Below, in pieces: positions 46,473 through 54,814 of a stretch of 64,000 bases of DNA. This DNA is from UBA5069 sp964560495 (GTDB lineage: Bacteria > Chloroflexota > Anaerolineae > Caldilineales > Caldilineaceae). Location: the NCBI GenBank assembly GCA_964560495.1, contig CAZLMM010000029.1, positions 1 through 64,000 of the forward strand, read 5' to 3'. The first letter of the stretch is position 1; each line of letters begins with the position of its first letter. Position numbers and translations under genes: made by a program. Below the pieces are notes generated by a model. The model saw only the letters and a program-made list of their open reading frames with translations. It did not search any database and was not told the DNA's origin.

Positions 46473-46594
46473 GAAATTGACCGCCGCTCTTCCTGGACCA
46501 GACCGCACAGGCGCGCCGCTGCTTTGAATCCAGGCAAAAACTGGGAAGCGTAGTCATCACGCTGGAGACGTTACACAAATACAGGGAGAAAACA

Positions 46595-47314
46595 ATGCCC
46601 GACGAGATGATTGAAGTCACAGCCCTCGACCCGCGCTACATAACGCTCTACCGTCTTGGCGGCATTGCCGGCATACTCAGCGCTGTTTTCATCGTCCTTG
46701 CTATCGCCGCTTACTTTGTCTGGCCCTACACAGGCAATACCACTTCCATCGATGCGATCCTCAGTATCCTGCAAACCGACCGGTTGGGCGGGCTGATCTC
46801 GCTCGATGTTTCGATGCTGTTGATTGCGCCGATCACTGTCGTGATGTTTCTGGGCTTGTACGCAGCCTTACGACGATTAGACGAGTCGATAGCCCTGATT
46901 GCCCTGGTCCTGACGCTGCTGGCGGTGGGGTTGGTGATCGTCTGCCGCCCGTTGGTGGAATTGGTGACGCTCAGCGACCAATATGCCGGCGCGACGGACG
47001 CCGTCGCGCAAATGCGCATCCTGGCTGCTGGTGAAGTGCTGCGCACCCAGCTGGATGGCACCGCCTGGGCAACGCAGACGGTTTTCTTTATGCTTGCTGG
47101 GCTTTTGAATAGCTCGCTGATGCTGCGAGCCGGTTTCTTTAGCAAAGCTACTGCCTGGCTCGGCATCGTCATCAGCGCGGTTGGGCTGGGATTTTTCCTG
47201 CCCACCATTGGCCTGCTTTTTCTGTTTCTCAATACCATCGGCAGCGTTCCCTGGTGTCTCCTCGTGGCGCGGGATCAGTTCAGAATCGCGCGGGCGGTCT
47301 CGAAACCTGCATGA
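46595..47314 (+). CDS. DUF4386-like membrane protein
   Basis: A 239-residue protein with six predicted helices. It begins with YITLYRLGGIAGILSAVFIV and has a conserved loop DRLGGLISLDVSMLLIAP, as in DUF4386 proteins. These are of unknown function, often beside stress or drug-response genes. A GGGAG site precedes the ATG. Between its stop and the MDR relic there are only about 70 bases. Confidence 0.7.
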   Translation: MPDEMIEVTALDPRYITLYRLGGIAGILSAVFIVLAIAAYFVWPYTGNTTSIDAILSILQTDRLGGLISLDVSMLLIAPITVVMFLGLYAALRRLDESIALIALVLTLLAVGLVIVCRPLVELVTLSDQYAGATDAVAQMRILAAGEVLRTQLDGTAWATQTVFFMLAGLLNSSLMLRAGFFSKATAWLGIVISAVGLGFFLPTIGLLFLFLNTIGSVPWCLLVARDQFRIARAVSKPA

Positions 47315-47383
47315 ATCGTCGCATTTCTTGCAGGGAACTTGAGGGGCGCTTGAGGTGCACCCCTACCATGAATCATTATCTGA

Positions 47384-47815
47384 ACAGACGCGGTTATTGA
47401 CTACACCCAGGAGGATTTCACTCGACGCCGGGAACGCTATGACCTGATTTTCGACGCAGTAGGCAAACGTTACAGCCAAAAGGTCGCCTATCACAAGGCA
47501 CTGGCGTCGAACGGGAAGTTCATCTCGGTGGACGATGGCACGCCCCGGTTGGGAATCGAACCTTTGATGCGGCTCAAAGAACTCGTCAAGGCATGGCATC
47601 TCAGGCCGGTCGTTGAGCGGGTCTACTCGCTGGAGCAGATTGTCGAGGCGCACCGCTACGTCGAAACCGGGCATAAGCGCGGCAATGTCGTCATCGCGCT
47701 GGAAGACTCATCCGGGAATTGCTGGCAACCGGCAAACTTGTCCCGGTGATTGACCGCACCTGCCCGCTTCACGAAACCGCCCAGGCTATCGCTTATTTGA
47801 AGTTGGAGATGAGTG
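47384..47815 (+). pseudogene. Broken MDR reductase remnants
   Basis: One frame (47384-47749) begins mid-protein with AVIDYTQEDFTRRRERYDLI.FDAVGKR and ends with HRYVETGHKRGNVVIAL, which is the C-terminal third of an MDR reductase close to neighbours 1 and 3; its first two thirds are missing. Fused to its end in another frame is a further piece (ELLATGKLVPVIDRTCPLHE.TAQAIAYLK), the end of a different MDR protein. So at least two lost genes contributed. It is followed at once by intact MDR reductase 3. Confidence 0.75.
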
Positions 47816-48745
47816 ATGAAAGCAATCGTCTACACCCAATACGGCCCGCCCGAAGTGCTGCAAATGGCGGACCTGCCCAAACCCACCCCGCGCCCGAACG
47901 AAGTGCTGGTCAAAATCCGCGCCACCACCGTCACCATCGGCGACTGCCGGATGCGCAGTTTTACTGTCCCGCCCGAACAATGGCTCTTTGCCCGCCTTTA
48001 CCTGGGCGTTTTCAGGCCGCGCCGTCGGGTCTTGGGCATGGAACTCGCCGGGGACATCGAAGCGGTTGGCGCAAACGTGACCCGCTTCAAACCGGGCGAC
48101 CCTGTTTTTGCCTCCACCTTCGATGCTGATTGGGGCGGCTACGCCGAATACAAATGCTTCGCTGAAAACGGCACGCTGGCGCCCAAGCCAGCCAACCTGG
48201 ATTACGGAGAAGCCGCCGCTGCGATTGGGGGCGGGGCGACGGCGTTGCGCTGTTTGCGACAGGCGAGTATTCGGCCGGGGCAAAAGGTGTTGGTCTATGG
48301 CGCGTCCGGCGCAGTGGGAACGAACGCCGTTCAACTGGCGCACAGACTGTTTGGCGCAGAAGTGACCGGGGTGTGCAGCGCCGCCAATCTCGACCTGGTG
48401 AAATCGCTGGGCGCAGCGCACGTCCTGGACTACACCCGCCAGGATTTCACCCGCCAGGAACAGCGTTACGCTGTTGTATTTGACGCGGTTGCCAAGTTCC
48501 CTGCCGCGCAGGCCCGCCAGGCCCTCAAACCCGGCGGCGTTTACCTGAACGTCCATCGGGATTCTGACCGCGCCAAACCCGGCCAGACGCGGCTTCAGGA
48601 AATCCTGGAACTCAAGGACTTGCTCGAAGCCGGCCATTTCAAGCCGGTCATAGACCGGGTCTATGCGCTGGAGCAGATTGTCGAGGCGCACCGCTACGTG
48701 GAACAAGGCCACAAGAAAGGCAATGTGGTCATCGTCATTGCCTGA
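47816..48745 (+). CDS. MDR reductase 3 (zinc-independent)
   Basis: A 309-residue reductase closely similar in layout to reductase 1: MKAIVYTQYGPPEVLQMADL at the start, cofactor loop VLVYGASGAVGTNAVQLAH, the shared segment EVTGVCSAANLDLVKSLGA and the end HRYVEQGHKKGNVVIVIA. No zinc ligands. Start at ATG 47816 (a GTG directly before is possible). It is the last intact gene of the plus-strand block; a P450 pseudogene on the other strand follows. Confidence 0.88.
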   Translation: MKAIVYTQYGPPEVLQMADLPKPTPRPNEVLVKIRATTVTIGDCRMRSFTVPPEQWLFARLYLGVFRPRRRVLGMELAGDIEAVGANVTRFKPGDPVFASTFDADWGGYAEYKCFAENGTLAPKPANLDYGEAAAAIGGGATALRCLRQASIRPGQKVLVYGASGAVGTNAVQLAHRLFGAEVTGVCSAANLDLVKSLGAAHVLDYTRQDFTRQEQRYAVVFDAVAKFPAAQARQALKPGGVYLNVHRDSDRAKPGQTRLQEILELKDLLEAGHFKPVIDRVYALEQIVEAHRYVEQGHKKGNVVIVIA

Positions 48746-48781
48746 AGTGACCCCGTTTTTTGGAGAGAAGAACGAGCAGTG

Positions 48782-49494
48782 TTACTGATTGACGGTGTCG
48801 GTTAAGGGCTGCAGTGAGAGGCGGTGATCATGAAAATTCTTGCCCTTGAACGCGAACTCCCCCATGCAACGTACGCCATCAGCGGTGAGCGCTTGGCGAT
48901 TGGTGATGCGGAATTGGATGTCCTCCTGGCCCACCTGGATGGCGGCGCTGATTGCGTCCACCTGGTCTTCCACCGCAGCGCCAAACATCACCTCAGCGAC
49001 CACTGCCATGGTCAGGCGCACCATTTCGGCGCTCACGTCCACCGGCTTGTCAGGAGCAGCAGCTACCGCCTCGTCCCAGCGCGCCAGCATGCGCACCGCC
49101 TGGTCCGTCATCACCTGGCCGAAGGCAGCAATCCGTTGGCGGTGAAAGGCCGGCTGCATGAGGCGCCGTTGGCGCAGCCACAACTCGCCTTGGGCGTGAA
49201 AAGACTGTTGCCGGCGATAGCCCGGATCGGGTCGAAGACCGGTCCCTTGACATAGTTGGTGTGGTTGTCCTGCAGCACATGCTTGACGCCGTCGGGATGG
49301 TACACAGCGTAGATGCGGCGCCCAAAGATGCGCAGTTGAGCCACTTCTCCGTAGGCATGGAGGTTGCGCAGCAAGAAGCCCAGCCGGTCGGCCTGGAGCT
49401 CCCGCACATTGCCCAAGAGGAAGTGGCCTGGGACGACAGGCGGTTCGCGCAGGGTTGGTGGGGTGGGCTGGGTTTGTGATTGTATGGCTGTCAT
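48782..49494 (-). pseudogene. Cytochrome P450, frameshifted and truncated
   Basis: The N-terminal frame (from ATG 49494) has P450 features: PPVVPGHFLLGNV.RELQAD, GRRIYAVYHPDGVKHVLQDN, GNSLF. One base is missing near 49195. After the shift the neighbouring frame gives GELWLRQRRLMQPAFHRQRI and VDVSAEMVRLTMAVVAEVMF, exactly the expected continuation. At about 48870 the P450 similarity stops, so the I-helix, ExxR and haem Cys loop are all lost. It can make no functional enzyme. It is downstream of the two membrane paralogs in the same direction. Confidence 0.85.
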
Positions 49495-49513
49495 CGTTGG
49501 CTCCTATAGTACC

Positions 49514-50770
49514 TTACCTCTTGCGCAACCACACTTTGACGTCTTCCGGCTCCAGCGCCCCCTGCACCACCCGCGCCAATTCTGCGGTCAGCGCATTCAT
49601 GTCCGTCTCGTCGCGCGCCGTAATGGCGAACGCAGCCAATACCTGCTGCGCGTCGTACTTCTTGCGGTAGAAACGGCGGTCGATGGCGTCCTGGATGCGC
49701 GTACGGAGCGGTGTGAAGAGCGCCGCAATCGCCAGCGTCGACAGCACGATCGCAAGCTGGGATTGCTGCCCGGTGACCAGCACGAACAGGCTTTGCAGGA
49801 GCACGACCGCGCCGAAAAAGACCAACACGAGCAGCGCGCTCAACACCGAGTAGACCAGCGTGCGCCGCACTACCAGTTCTGCGTCCCACAGCCGGTAGCG
49901 CAGGACGGCGACCGCGATGGCGAAAATCAACGGCAGCCAGACCAGCCCGATGGCGACGTTGACGAACAAGTCGTACCACGAGATCGCAGCCACACTTTGG
50001 AACAAAATGAAGGGCGTCACCAGCAGCAGAAAACCGCCCAACGAGAGAACGATCCCAACCATGACCCACTTGGTCTGCTGGCGCTGCACGGGCGTGGACA
50101 CTCGGCGATAGCGGTGGACCTGGGCAACCAGACACGAGGCCACCAGGCTGGGAAAGATGATGCTGCGCAGGAGATCCACGGTGCGTCCTTCGTTCGCACC
50201 CAGCTGCCAGGTGGTGTAGAGCGTGTAGCCAACCGCCACCCAGGCCGCGATCTTCGTCCAGGACGGTACAAAGCGGCCATCGGGGAAGAGATAGAAGAAA
50301 AAGAAGAAACTCACCTGCGCCAGTCCGAGCAGACGATTCGCTGCGGCCCAGAGTGGGGAAACCTGGGCCAGCGCGGCGGGAACGTCGCCAAACTGAAAGC
50401 CGAAGCCGAGCAGCACATAGGCGGTGAAGATGGCAAAGCCATCGGCGATGCGGCTGGCCATGATCAGGACGCCGACGGCCAGACAGGCCGCAAAGAGGAG
50501 CGTGGGCACAAGCAGACCCAGCCAGGCGTAGATGCTGACCGGCAGCTGTGCGGCATCCAGGGCGGCAAGATCCGCCGCGCTCACCTGGGGATAGGCGCAG
50601 GGCGTCGCCGCCGCGCAGACCGTCTGCGCCTGCTGAAGGTAGACGGGAATGCCATAGAGATAGACCAGCGTCAGAAGCACGGCCAACGCAATCCAGCCGC
50701 GGGCGGACCAGCGCTGCCAGCGCCTGTCTGCGTGCGGTTGTCGGCTCTGTGCCAGTGACGTCGATTTCAT
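49514..50770 (-). CDS. Multi-pass membrane protein, sensor-kinase-like region without kinase (paralog A)
   Basis: A 418-residue protein with eight to ten hydrophobic segments. It has the conserved cytoplasmic loop VQRQQTKWVMVG, the motif LRYRLWDAELVVRRTLVYSV, and a soluble tail with DRRFYRKKYDAQQVLAAF, ITARDETDMNALTAEL and a final DVKVWLRKR. The same membrane module precedes GAF/kinase domains in Chloroflexota and Actinobacteria sensor kinases, as I recall them; here it ends exactly after the tail. It is probably a signalling or partner subunit. It lies 56 bases downstream of paralog B in what looks like one operon. Copies also occur at 54815, and broken ones at 61694 and elsewhere. Confidence 0.7.
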   Translation of the reverse strand: MKSTSLAQSRQPHADRRWQRWSARGWIALAVLLTLVYLYGIPVYLQQAQTVCAAATPCAYPQVSAADLAALDAAQLPVSIYAWLGLLVPTLLFAACLAVGVLIMASRIADGFAIFTAYVLLGFGFQFGDVPAALAQVSPLWAAANRLLGLAQVSFFFFFYLFPDGRFVPSWTKIAAWVAVGYTLYTTWQLGANEGRTVDLLRSIIFPSLVASCLVAQVHRYRRVSTPVQRQQTKWVMVGIVLSLGGFLLLVTPFILFQSVAAISWYDLFVNVAIGLVWLPLIFAIAVAVLRYRLWDAELVVRRTLVYSVLSALLVLVFFGAVVLLQSLFVLVTGQQSQLAIVLSTLAIAALFTPLRTRIQDAIDRRFYRKKYDAQQVLAAFAITARDETDMNALTAELARVVQGALEPEDVKVWLRKR

Positions 50771-50826
50771 GTCATCTCTTGCGCAGACGCAAAGACCCTC
50801 GCCTCAAAGATTCCCTGTGACGGTCT

Positions 50827-52044
50827 CTAGCTCTGTTTCATGTCCTGCCTGCGGAGCCAGACAGCGACCCGCTCCGGCTCCAACGTTTCCTGCACCACCC
50901 GCGCCAGCTCCGCCGTCAGCACGTTCATGTCGGTTTCATCGCGCGCGGTGATGGCAAACCGGGCCAGCACCTGCTGTGCGTCATACTTCTTGCGGAAGAA
51001 ACGGCAGTCGATCCAATCATGGATGCGGCGGCGCACCGGCGTAAACAGCGCGGCGATGGCCAGGGTCGAGATCACCACGGCCAGCGTGGATTGCTGGACG
51101 CCTGCCAGCCGGCTGAACAAGCCCTGCAACAGCACCACGCTGCCGAAGTAGACCAGCGTTAACAGCACGGTCAAGGCTGCGTACACCAACGTCTTGCGGA
51201 TGACAACGTCGATGTCCCATAGCCGGTAGCGCAGGACGGCCATGCCGATGGCGCTAGCTAGAAGTACGAGTGGAACGGTCTCCTTGAGTGCTTCCCACGG
51301 CTGCCTGGGCTCCCAGAAGATGTCAACGATGAACTCAACGATAAACAAAGCAGCAGCGTAGGCGAACCACTTGTATTGCTGTCGTTCAACCCCCGTAGAA
51401 CGCCAGGCGTTAACAATCAGAGAGACCGCGCTGGCAACGATTAACAGGAACATAACAACGACAGCCAGAATCACGAGTGTCTCGGCAATTTGCCTGGCAT
51501 TGCCAGTCAAAGCATAGGGGTTGCTGACAGCAATCCAGCCGATGGATGCATCGATCATCCAACCGGTGCAGACCCCGACAACAAAGGCTGTCAGAAGTAG
51601 TCCTATGGCCGGCTTCCAGCGCGGTGACCTCAAGTGGCCGCTCGGGTAAAGCAACAATAGTAGCGGCAAGGTACACATGAAGAGCAGCCAGCCAACAGCA
51701 ATCACCTCGAACGCCAGCGCAGCCAGCGGCAGAGGTTCAGGAGCGACGTGGTATGAATAGATCCCGTAGCTTGTCCAGAATCCCTGAATACTGCCTTGTC
51801 CAACGCCGTTTGCAAGCATCACCCAGCCATACGCGTTGCGTGGCCGCTTCACAGCGATTAGTCCGCCTATCGCAACAAAGGCCGCCGGAGCGGCGAGGTA
51901 AATGAGGTTAGCTGGCCAAAGGGCGTATTCAGGCGGCAGGCTGGCCAGGCGGCCCAGGTAGTCGAACAGCACCGCGGCCAGCATCAGCAACATCGCGAGG
52001 GCTGTTAGGAGGAGAGCCAGGCGAGATAGGCGCTTGTCACTCAT
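50827..52044 (-). CDS. Multi-pass membrane protein (paralog B)
   Basis: A 405-residue homolog of paralog A: RQQYKWFAYAAAL, RYRLWDIDVVIRKTLVYA, FRKKYDAQQVLARFAITARD and the end AVWLRRQDMKQS. Its N-terminal 200 residues differ more and include an extra pair of helices (YLAAPAAFVAIGGLIAVKRP). The start codon overlaps the stop of a small membrane gene (52041-52044). In the tail the Arg of DRRF is changed to Cys (IDCRFFRKKY). It forms an operon with the genes at 52041 and 52328 upstream and paralog A downstream. Confidence 0.7.
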   Translation of the reverse strand: MSDKRLSRLALLLTALAMLLMLAAVLFDYLGRLASLPPEYALWPANLIYLAAPAAFVAIGGLIAVKRPRNAYGWVMLANGVGQGSIQGFWTSYGIYSYHVAPEPLPLAALAFEVIAVGWLLFMCTLPLLLLLYPSGHLRSPRWKPAIGLLLTAFVVGVCTGWMIDASIGWIAVSNPYALTGNARQIAETLVILAVVVMFLLIVASAVSLIVNAWRSTGVERQQYKWFAYAAALFIVEFIVDIFWEPRQPWEALKETVPLVLLASAIGMAVLRYRLWDIDVVIRKTLVYAALTVLLTLVYFGSVVLLQGLFSRLAGVQQSTLAVVISTLAIAALFTPVRRRIHDWIDCRFFRKKYDAQQVLARFAITARDETDMNVLTAELARVVQETLEPERVAVWLRRQDMKQS

Positions 52045-52307
52045 CGGAGCTTCCCCGCCAGGTTGCTTAGCCCGCCTGATCCAGGGTGATCAGTGGCAAT
52101 GCCCCCGCCGCTCAACAACGCCTTCACAGTGAGCACGGCATCAACGGTCCACCCTTGCCACGACTGCCAGGTTTCCAGTAGGAAATCACGCGGCAGGCTG
52201 GAGAGCATCAGGACGGCCAGAACCTGAAGCGCAATGCCCGCCGCTGCCCACAGCCAGGCCAGGATGCGATACAGCCGCAGTGTCACCGCTCGATCTTGTG
52301 TGACCAT
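52041..52307 (-). CDS. Small single-helix membrane protein
   Basis: An 88-residue protein with a positive start (MVTQDRAVTLRLYR), one long hydrophobic helix (ILAWLWAAAGIALQVLAVLM) and a polar, Gly-rich C-terminus. It is not recognised. Its stop overlaps the start of paralog B by 4 bases and its start lies 20 bases after the upstream gene, so it is very likely part of the operon and could be a subunit of the membrane protein. Confidence 0.55.
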   Translation of the reverse strand: MVTQDRAVTLRLYRILAWLWAAAGIALQVLAVLMLSSLPRDFLLETWQSWQGWTVDAVLTVKALLSGGGIATDHPGSGGLSNLAGKLR

Positions 52308-52327
52308 TGCCCGTGCCTGCTGATCAG

Positions 52328-53062
52328 TTACTGCTTGCGGAAGACGTCCTGCACCAGCGCCGCCGGCATGTACAGCGCCGACCGGATGCCGGCATTGTAC
52401 CAGATGTTGCGCCACTCCGCCCACTGCACGCGGGGATCGACCAGCACACGCGCCAATGTGGGCTGCGGATCGGCCACGGCGAAATGCCGGGCCAGGTTGA
52501 CCAGGGTCGCGCGCCAGAACTCGTCTTCGGCCACAGGGCCGAAGCCCAGGCGAAAACTCGCCTCGTACAGCGGGTCGTTGGCGCGGATCAGCGCTTCCAC
52601 CTGGACGACGGTGACTCCTGCCTCCTCGCGCGCGCTGAAGGTGATCATGCCGGCGAACATGTGCCCTTCGGGGGTCATGAACGAGAACGAGGCGTCGTCG
52701 GCGTAGACGACCATGACGCCGGTCGAGAGCTTCATGCCGCCCGGCGCAGCCAGGTTGATCACGCCTACCTCACCCGGTTGGATGCCGGTCAACGGCACGT
52801 ACAGGGTATTGCCTGTCGGCCAAAACTCGGGAAAGCGGGCTTTCCACACCCGGATCACGCGCTCAGGGGTGCAATCGGCCGCGGTCCCGTTCAGCCGGAC
52901 GGCATACGTCTTGCGCCATAGTTGCCCAAAGCCGTGCGTCAGCCCGGACAAATGCCGCCCCTGGACATTCAGGTTGATGGCCTCTGGCGAGATGACGCCA
53001 ACCTCGAGGGTATCCACCGGCTTGGCCCAGCCGGGGGCGGAAGAGGTAGGTAGAGTATTCAT
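52328..53062 (-). CDS. Uncharacterised soluble protein, first gene of the membrane-paralog operon
   Basis: A 244-residue protein preceded by an ideal GAGGAG site. It has no signal or membrane helix. Recognisable blocks are GLTHGFGQLWRKTY, RFPEFWPTGNTLY and PEGHMFAGMITFSAREEAG, which loosely resemble lipid-binding or DUF1990-like folds, but I cannot name the family with confidence. About 90 bases upstream of its start lies a direct repeat (53154-53172) that also occurs upstream of other minus-strand genes here. Confidence 0.55.
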   Translation of the reverse strand: MNTLPTSSAPGWAKPVDTLEVGVISPEAINLNVQGRHLSGLTHGFGQLWRKTYAVRLNGTAADCTPERVIRVWKARFPEFWPTGNTLYVPLTGIQPGEVGVINLAAPGGMKLSTGVMVVYADDASFSFMTPEGHMFAGMITFSAREEAGVTVVQVEALIRANDPLYEASFRLGFGPVAEDEFWRATLVNLARHFAVADPQPTLARVLVDPRVQWAEWRNIWYNAGIRSALYMPAALVQDVFRKQ

Positions 53063-53153
53063 GGGGTTCTCCTCGTAAGTATCGTGTCGTTGTCCTGCGT
53101 CACTGCAAACGAACGTTGATCTGCCCAAGATTATTACGTCACCATCCAAAAAA

Positions 53154-53172
53154 CGTTACGAAAGGCGTTACG
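53154..53172 (-). promoter_or_regulatory. Direct-repeat operator candidate, copy 1
   Basis: CGTTACG occurs at 53154 and again at 53166, a 12-base period. The sequence just before it (CATCCAAAAAA) resembles that before copy 2 at 59140. It lies between the minus-strand operon starting at 53062 and the plus-strand toxin-antitoxin pair. Confidence 0.5.
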
Positions 53173-53241
53173 AAGCTATCGAGCGCAGGATCCCGACCAT
53201 TTCGCGCGCCCAGGCATCATCTGCAACGGTGGTTGTGCTGC

Positions 53242-53270
53242 TTCCGAGCCTGGAGCAGCTATGCTATAAT
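53242..53270 (+). promoter_or_regulatory. Promoter of the first toxin-antitoxin pair
   Basis: A perfect TATAAT (53265-53270) stands within CTATGCTATAATGGC; the -35 position (53242, TTCCGA) is weak but at 17 bases spacing. An almost identical core occurs before the antitoxin at 54090. Confidence 0.6.
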
Positions 53271-53319
53271 GGCACTGAAGTTGCAGTGTACCAGTACTTG
53301 GGAGAAGGAGTGAGACCCT

Positions 53320-53634
53320 ATGTCCTATCGCTACCAATCGGATGTGCGCTTGGATACTGCCGACGCTCGACGCCCGCAGTTAGTGGTGGCTGTTCCGCTC
53401 GATCAAACGGACATCATCCGTGACGCGCTGGCAAAACTGGCAAGCAGCGGCGCGCCCGGGGCTTCCGCCCAAGAGGTAATCTTGAATGCACTGCGCACCG
53501 CGGCCGAGCAAGCCTACTTCTGGACGCCGCAATGGCAGGAGAAAGAGCGCGCTGCAGACTTGGCTATTGCTGAGGGACGTGTCCAAACCTTTGACAACAT
53601 CGATGACATGGTGGAGTTCCTCGACCATCAATGA
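53320..53634 (+). CDS. Antitoxin-like protein
   Basis: A 104-residue protein. Its C-terminal third has the tail seen in type II antitoxins: WTPQWQEKERAADLAIAEGR followed by TFDNIDDMVEFLD. The N-terminal half is likely DNA-binding/dimerising (VAVPLDQTDIIRDALAKL). Its stop overlaps the toxin start (ATGA). Promoter core at 53265. Confidence 0.65.
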   Translation: MSYRYQSDVRLDTADARRPQLVVAVPLDQTDIIRDALAKLASSGAPGASAQEVILNALRTAAEQAYFWTPQWQEKERAADLAIAEGRVQTFDNIDDMVEFLDHQ

Positions 53635-53918
53635 AGTTTCGTCCTGCCCAGACCTTTTGGGAAGCATACGCAGCCCTACCGGCTGATATCAAGGAGAAGG
53701 CGCGGGAGGCGTTCCAGCGTTTCCAGGACGGCGCCGAGCACCCGCCCTTTCATCCATCGCTGCGCATCCGCAAGATGCAGGGGCATGCGGGCATTTGGGA
53801 AGGCCACATCACCCTCCAGTACGTCTTCACGTTCCACATCGAACAAGATGCCGAGACGGGGGAGCTCATCTACGTCTTTCGTAACATCGGCACGCACGAT
53901 ATCTATCGACGTCCCTGA
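53631..53918 (+). CDS. RelE/ParE-fold toxin
   Basis: A 95-residue protein of the RelE/ParE superfamily, with FRPAQTFWEAYAALPADIKE, IRKMQGHAGIWEGHIT and an end typical of the fold (YVFRNIGTHDIYRRP). The final His/Tyr/Arg residues are the usual catalytic or binding positions in mRNA-cutting members. It is overlapped by the antitoxin gene, the classic type II arrangement. Ribosome-dependent RNase activity is inferred. Confidence 0.75.
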   Translation: MKFRPAQTFWEAYAALPADIKEKAREAFQRFQDGAEHPPFHPSLRIRKMQGHAGIWEGHITLQYVFTFHIEQDAETGELIYVFRNIGTHDIYRRP

Positions 53919-53944
53919 GTGGAATTCGGGCCGAACAAGACCAC

Positions 53945-54012
53945 GCTCACATGCTCCGGCTGCAACGTCTCGTCTACCACGCGCGCCAGCTCGGCCAGCA
54001 GCGCGACCCATG
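53945..54012 (-). pseudogene. Gene-tail relic of the membrane paralog family (1)
   Basis: The minus strand encodes LLAELARVVDETLQPEHVSV, the last residues of the paralogs at 49514, 50827 and 54815, with nothing of the rest. The DNA matches the tail of the 54815 gene closely (GCTCCGGCTGCAA core). It lies between the RelE toxin and the next antitoxin. Confidence 0.75.
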
Positions 54013-54017
54013 CTTGC

Positions 54018-54046
54018 TTTCACGCCCAGAACTCCTATGCTACAAT
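54018..54046 (+). promoter_or_regulatory. Promoter candidate of the second toxin-antitoxin pair
   Basis: TACAAT (54041-54046) in CTATGCTACAATGGCG, differing by one base from the promoter core of the first pair. The -35 position (TTTCAC) is weak. Confidence 0.45.
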
Positions 54047-54089
54047 GGCGCCAGTTTCCCTCGGCGCCCTGAACCTTTGGAGAGTATCA

Positions 54090-54358
54090 TGTCATCATTC
54101 GCAACGACGATCGCTGTCGTGGAGCCAGATCGCACCGTCAAGGCGCCGCCGGGTGTGGAAGTCGGAGCCATGGTGCTCGTGGCGCCGATGCCATCTATGG
54201 CTGAACTGCTACATAGCGCTGCCCGCCGCGCCCGTTTTGCGGCGACACGTCGCGCAATCCAGGAGGCTATGCGCGTTGGCTCCGACATAGGATCTTTGTC
54301 TGACGAAGACATCGTGAGCCTCGTCCGCCGCGCCAGACAAGCGACAAGCGCCGATTAG
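54090..54358 (+). CDS. Antitoxin-like protein paired with the PIN gene
   Basis: An 89-residue protein with an N-terminal beta segment (TTIAVVEPDRTVKAPPGVEV) and a helical C-terminal half (AELLHSAARRARFAATRRAI). It is not a strong match to a named family. It precedes the PIN-domain gene by 6 bases in the same direction, which is the main reason to call it an antitoxin. Confidence 0.5.
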
Positions 54359-54364
54359 CGTACG

Positions 54365-54800
54365 ATGCGCGTGGTCCTCGACACCAACCAACTGGTGGCT
54401 GCGCTGCTGAGGCCGCCTGAACTTGCCACGTTCATGATGGCCTGGGAGTCGGGGCGTTTCACGGTTGTGGCATCTCCTGCCATGATTGGACGAGTATCGA
54501 CATGTGCTCGCCTATCCTGAAATCGCATCATTGATCTACCCTGAGCTGCTGCGGGCATTCACGAGCCATTTGCTCGACGATATCGAGTTGATCGAACCGT
54601 CGGAGACGCCTCGTGTCTGCCGCGATCCCGACGATGATAAGGTGATCGCAGCAGCCGTCTACGGATTGGCCGACTACATCCTCACGGTCGATGAGGATCT
54701 CATGGCTCCAGAGGTGAAAGATGCCTTGGAGGAGATGGGTATTGCGGTCATCTCAGGCGCCAACCTGCTGCGGGTCCTCGACTCTACAGGCAAACCCTAA
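54365..54800 (+). pseudogene. PIN-domain toxin, frameshifted
   Basis: The start gives MRVVLDTNQLVAALLRPPE with the first PIN Asp. An extra base at about 54487 (ATTGGACGAG instead of ATTGACGAG) throws it out of frame. Removing it restores MIDEYRHVLAYPEI, CRDPDDDKVIAAAVYGLADY and ILTVDEDL with the later Asp ligands. The product would be a normal PIN-family RNase of about 144 residues, but as read it is inactive. A sequencing error in the G run cannot be excluded. Confidence 0.75.
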
Positions 54801-54814
54801 TTTCGACCGGGGGG

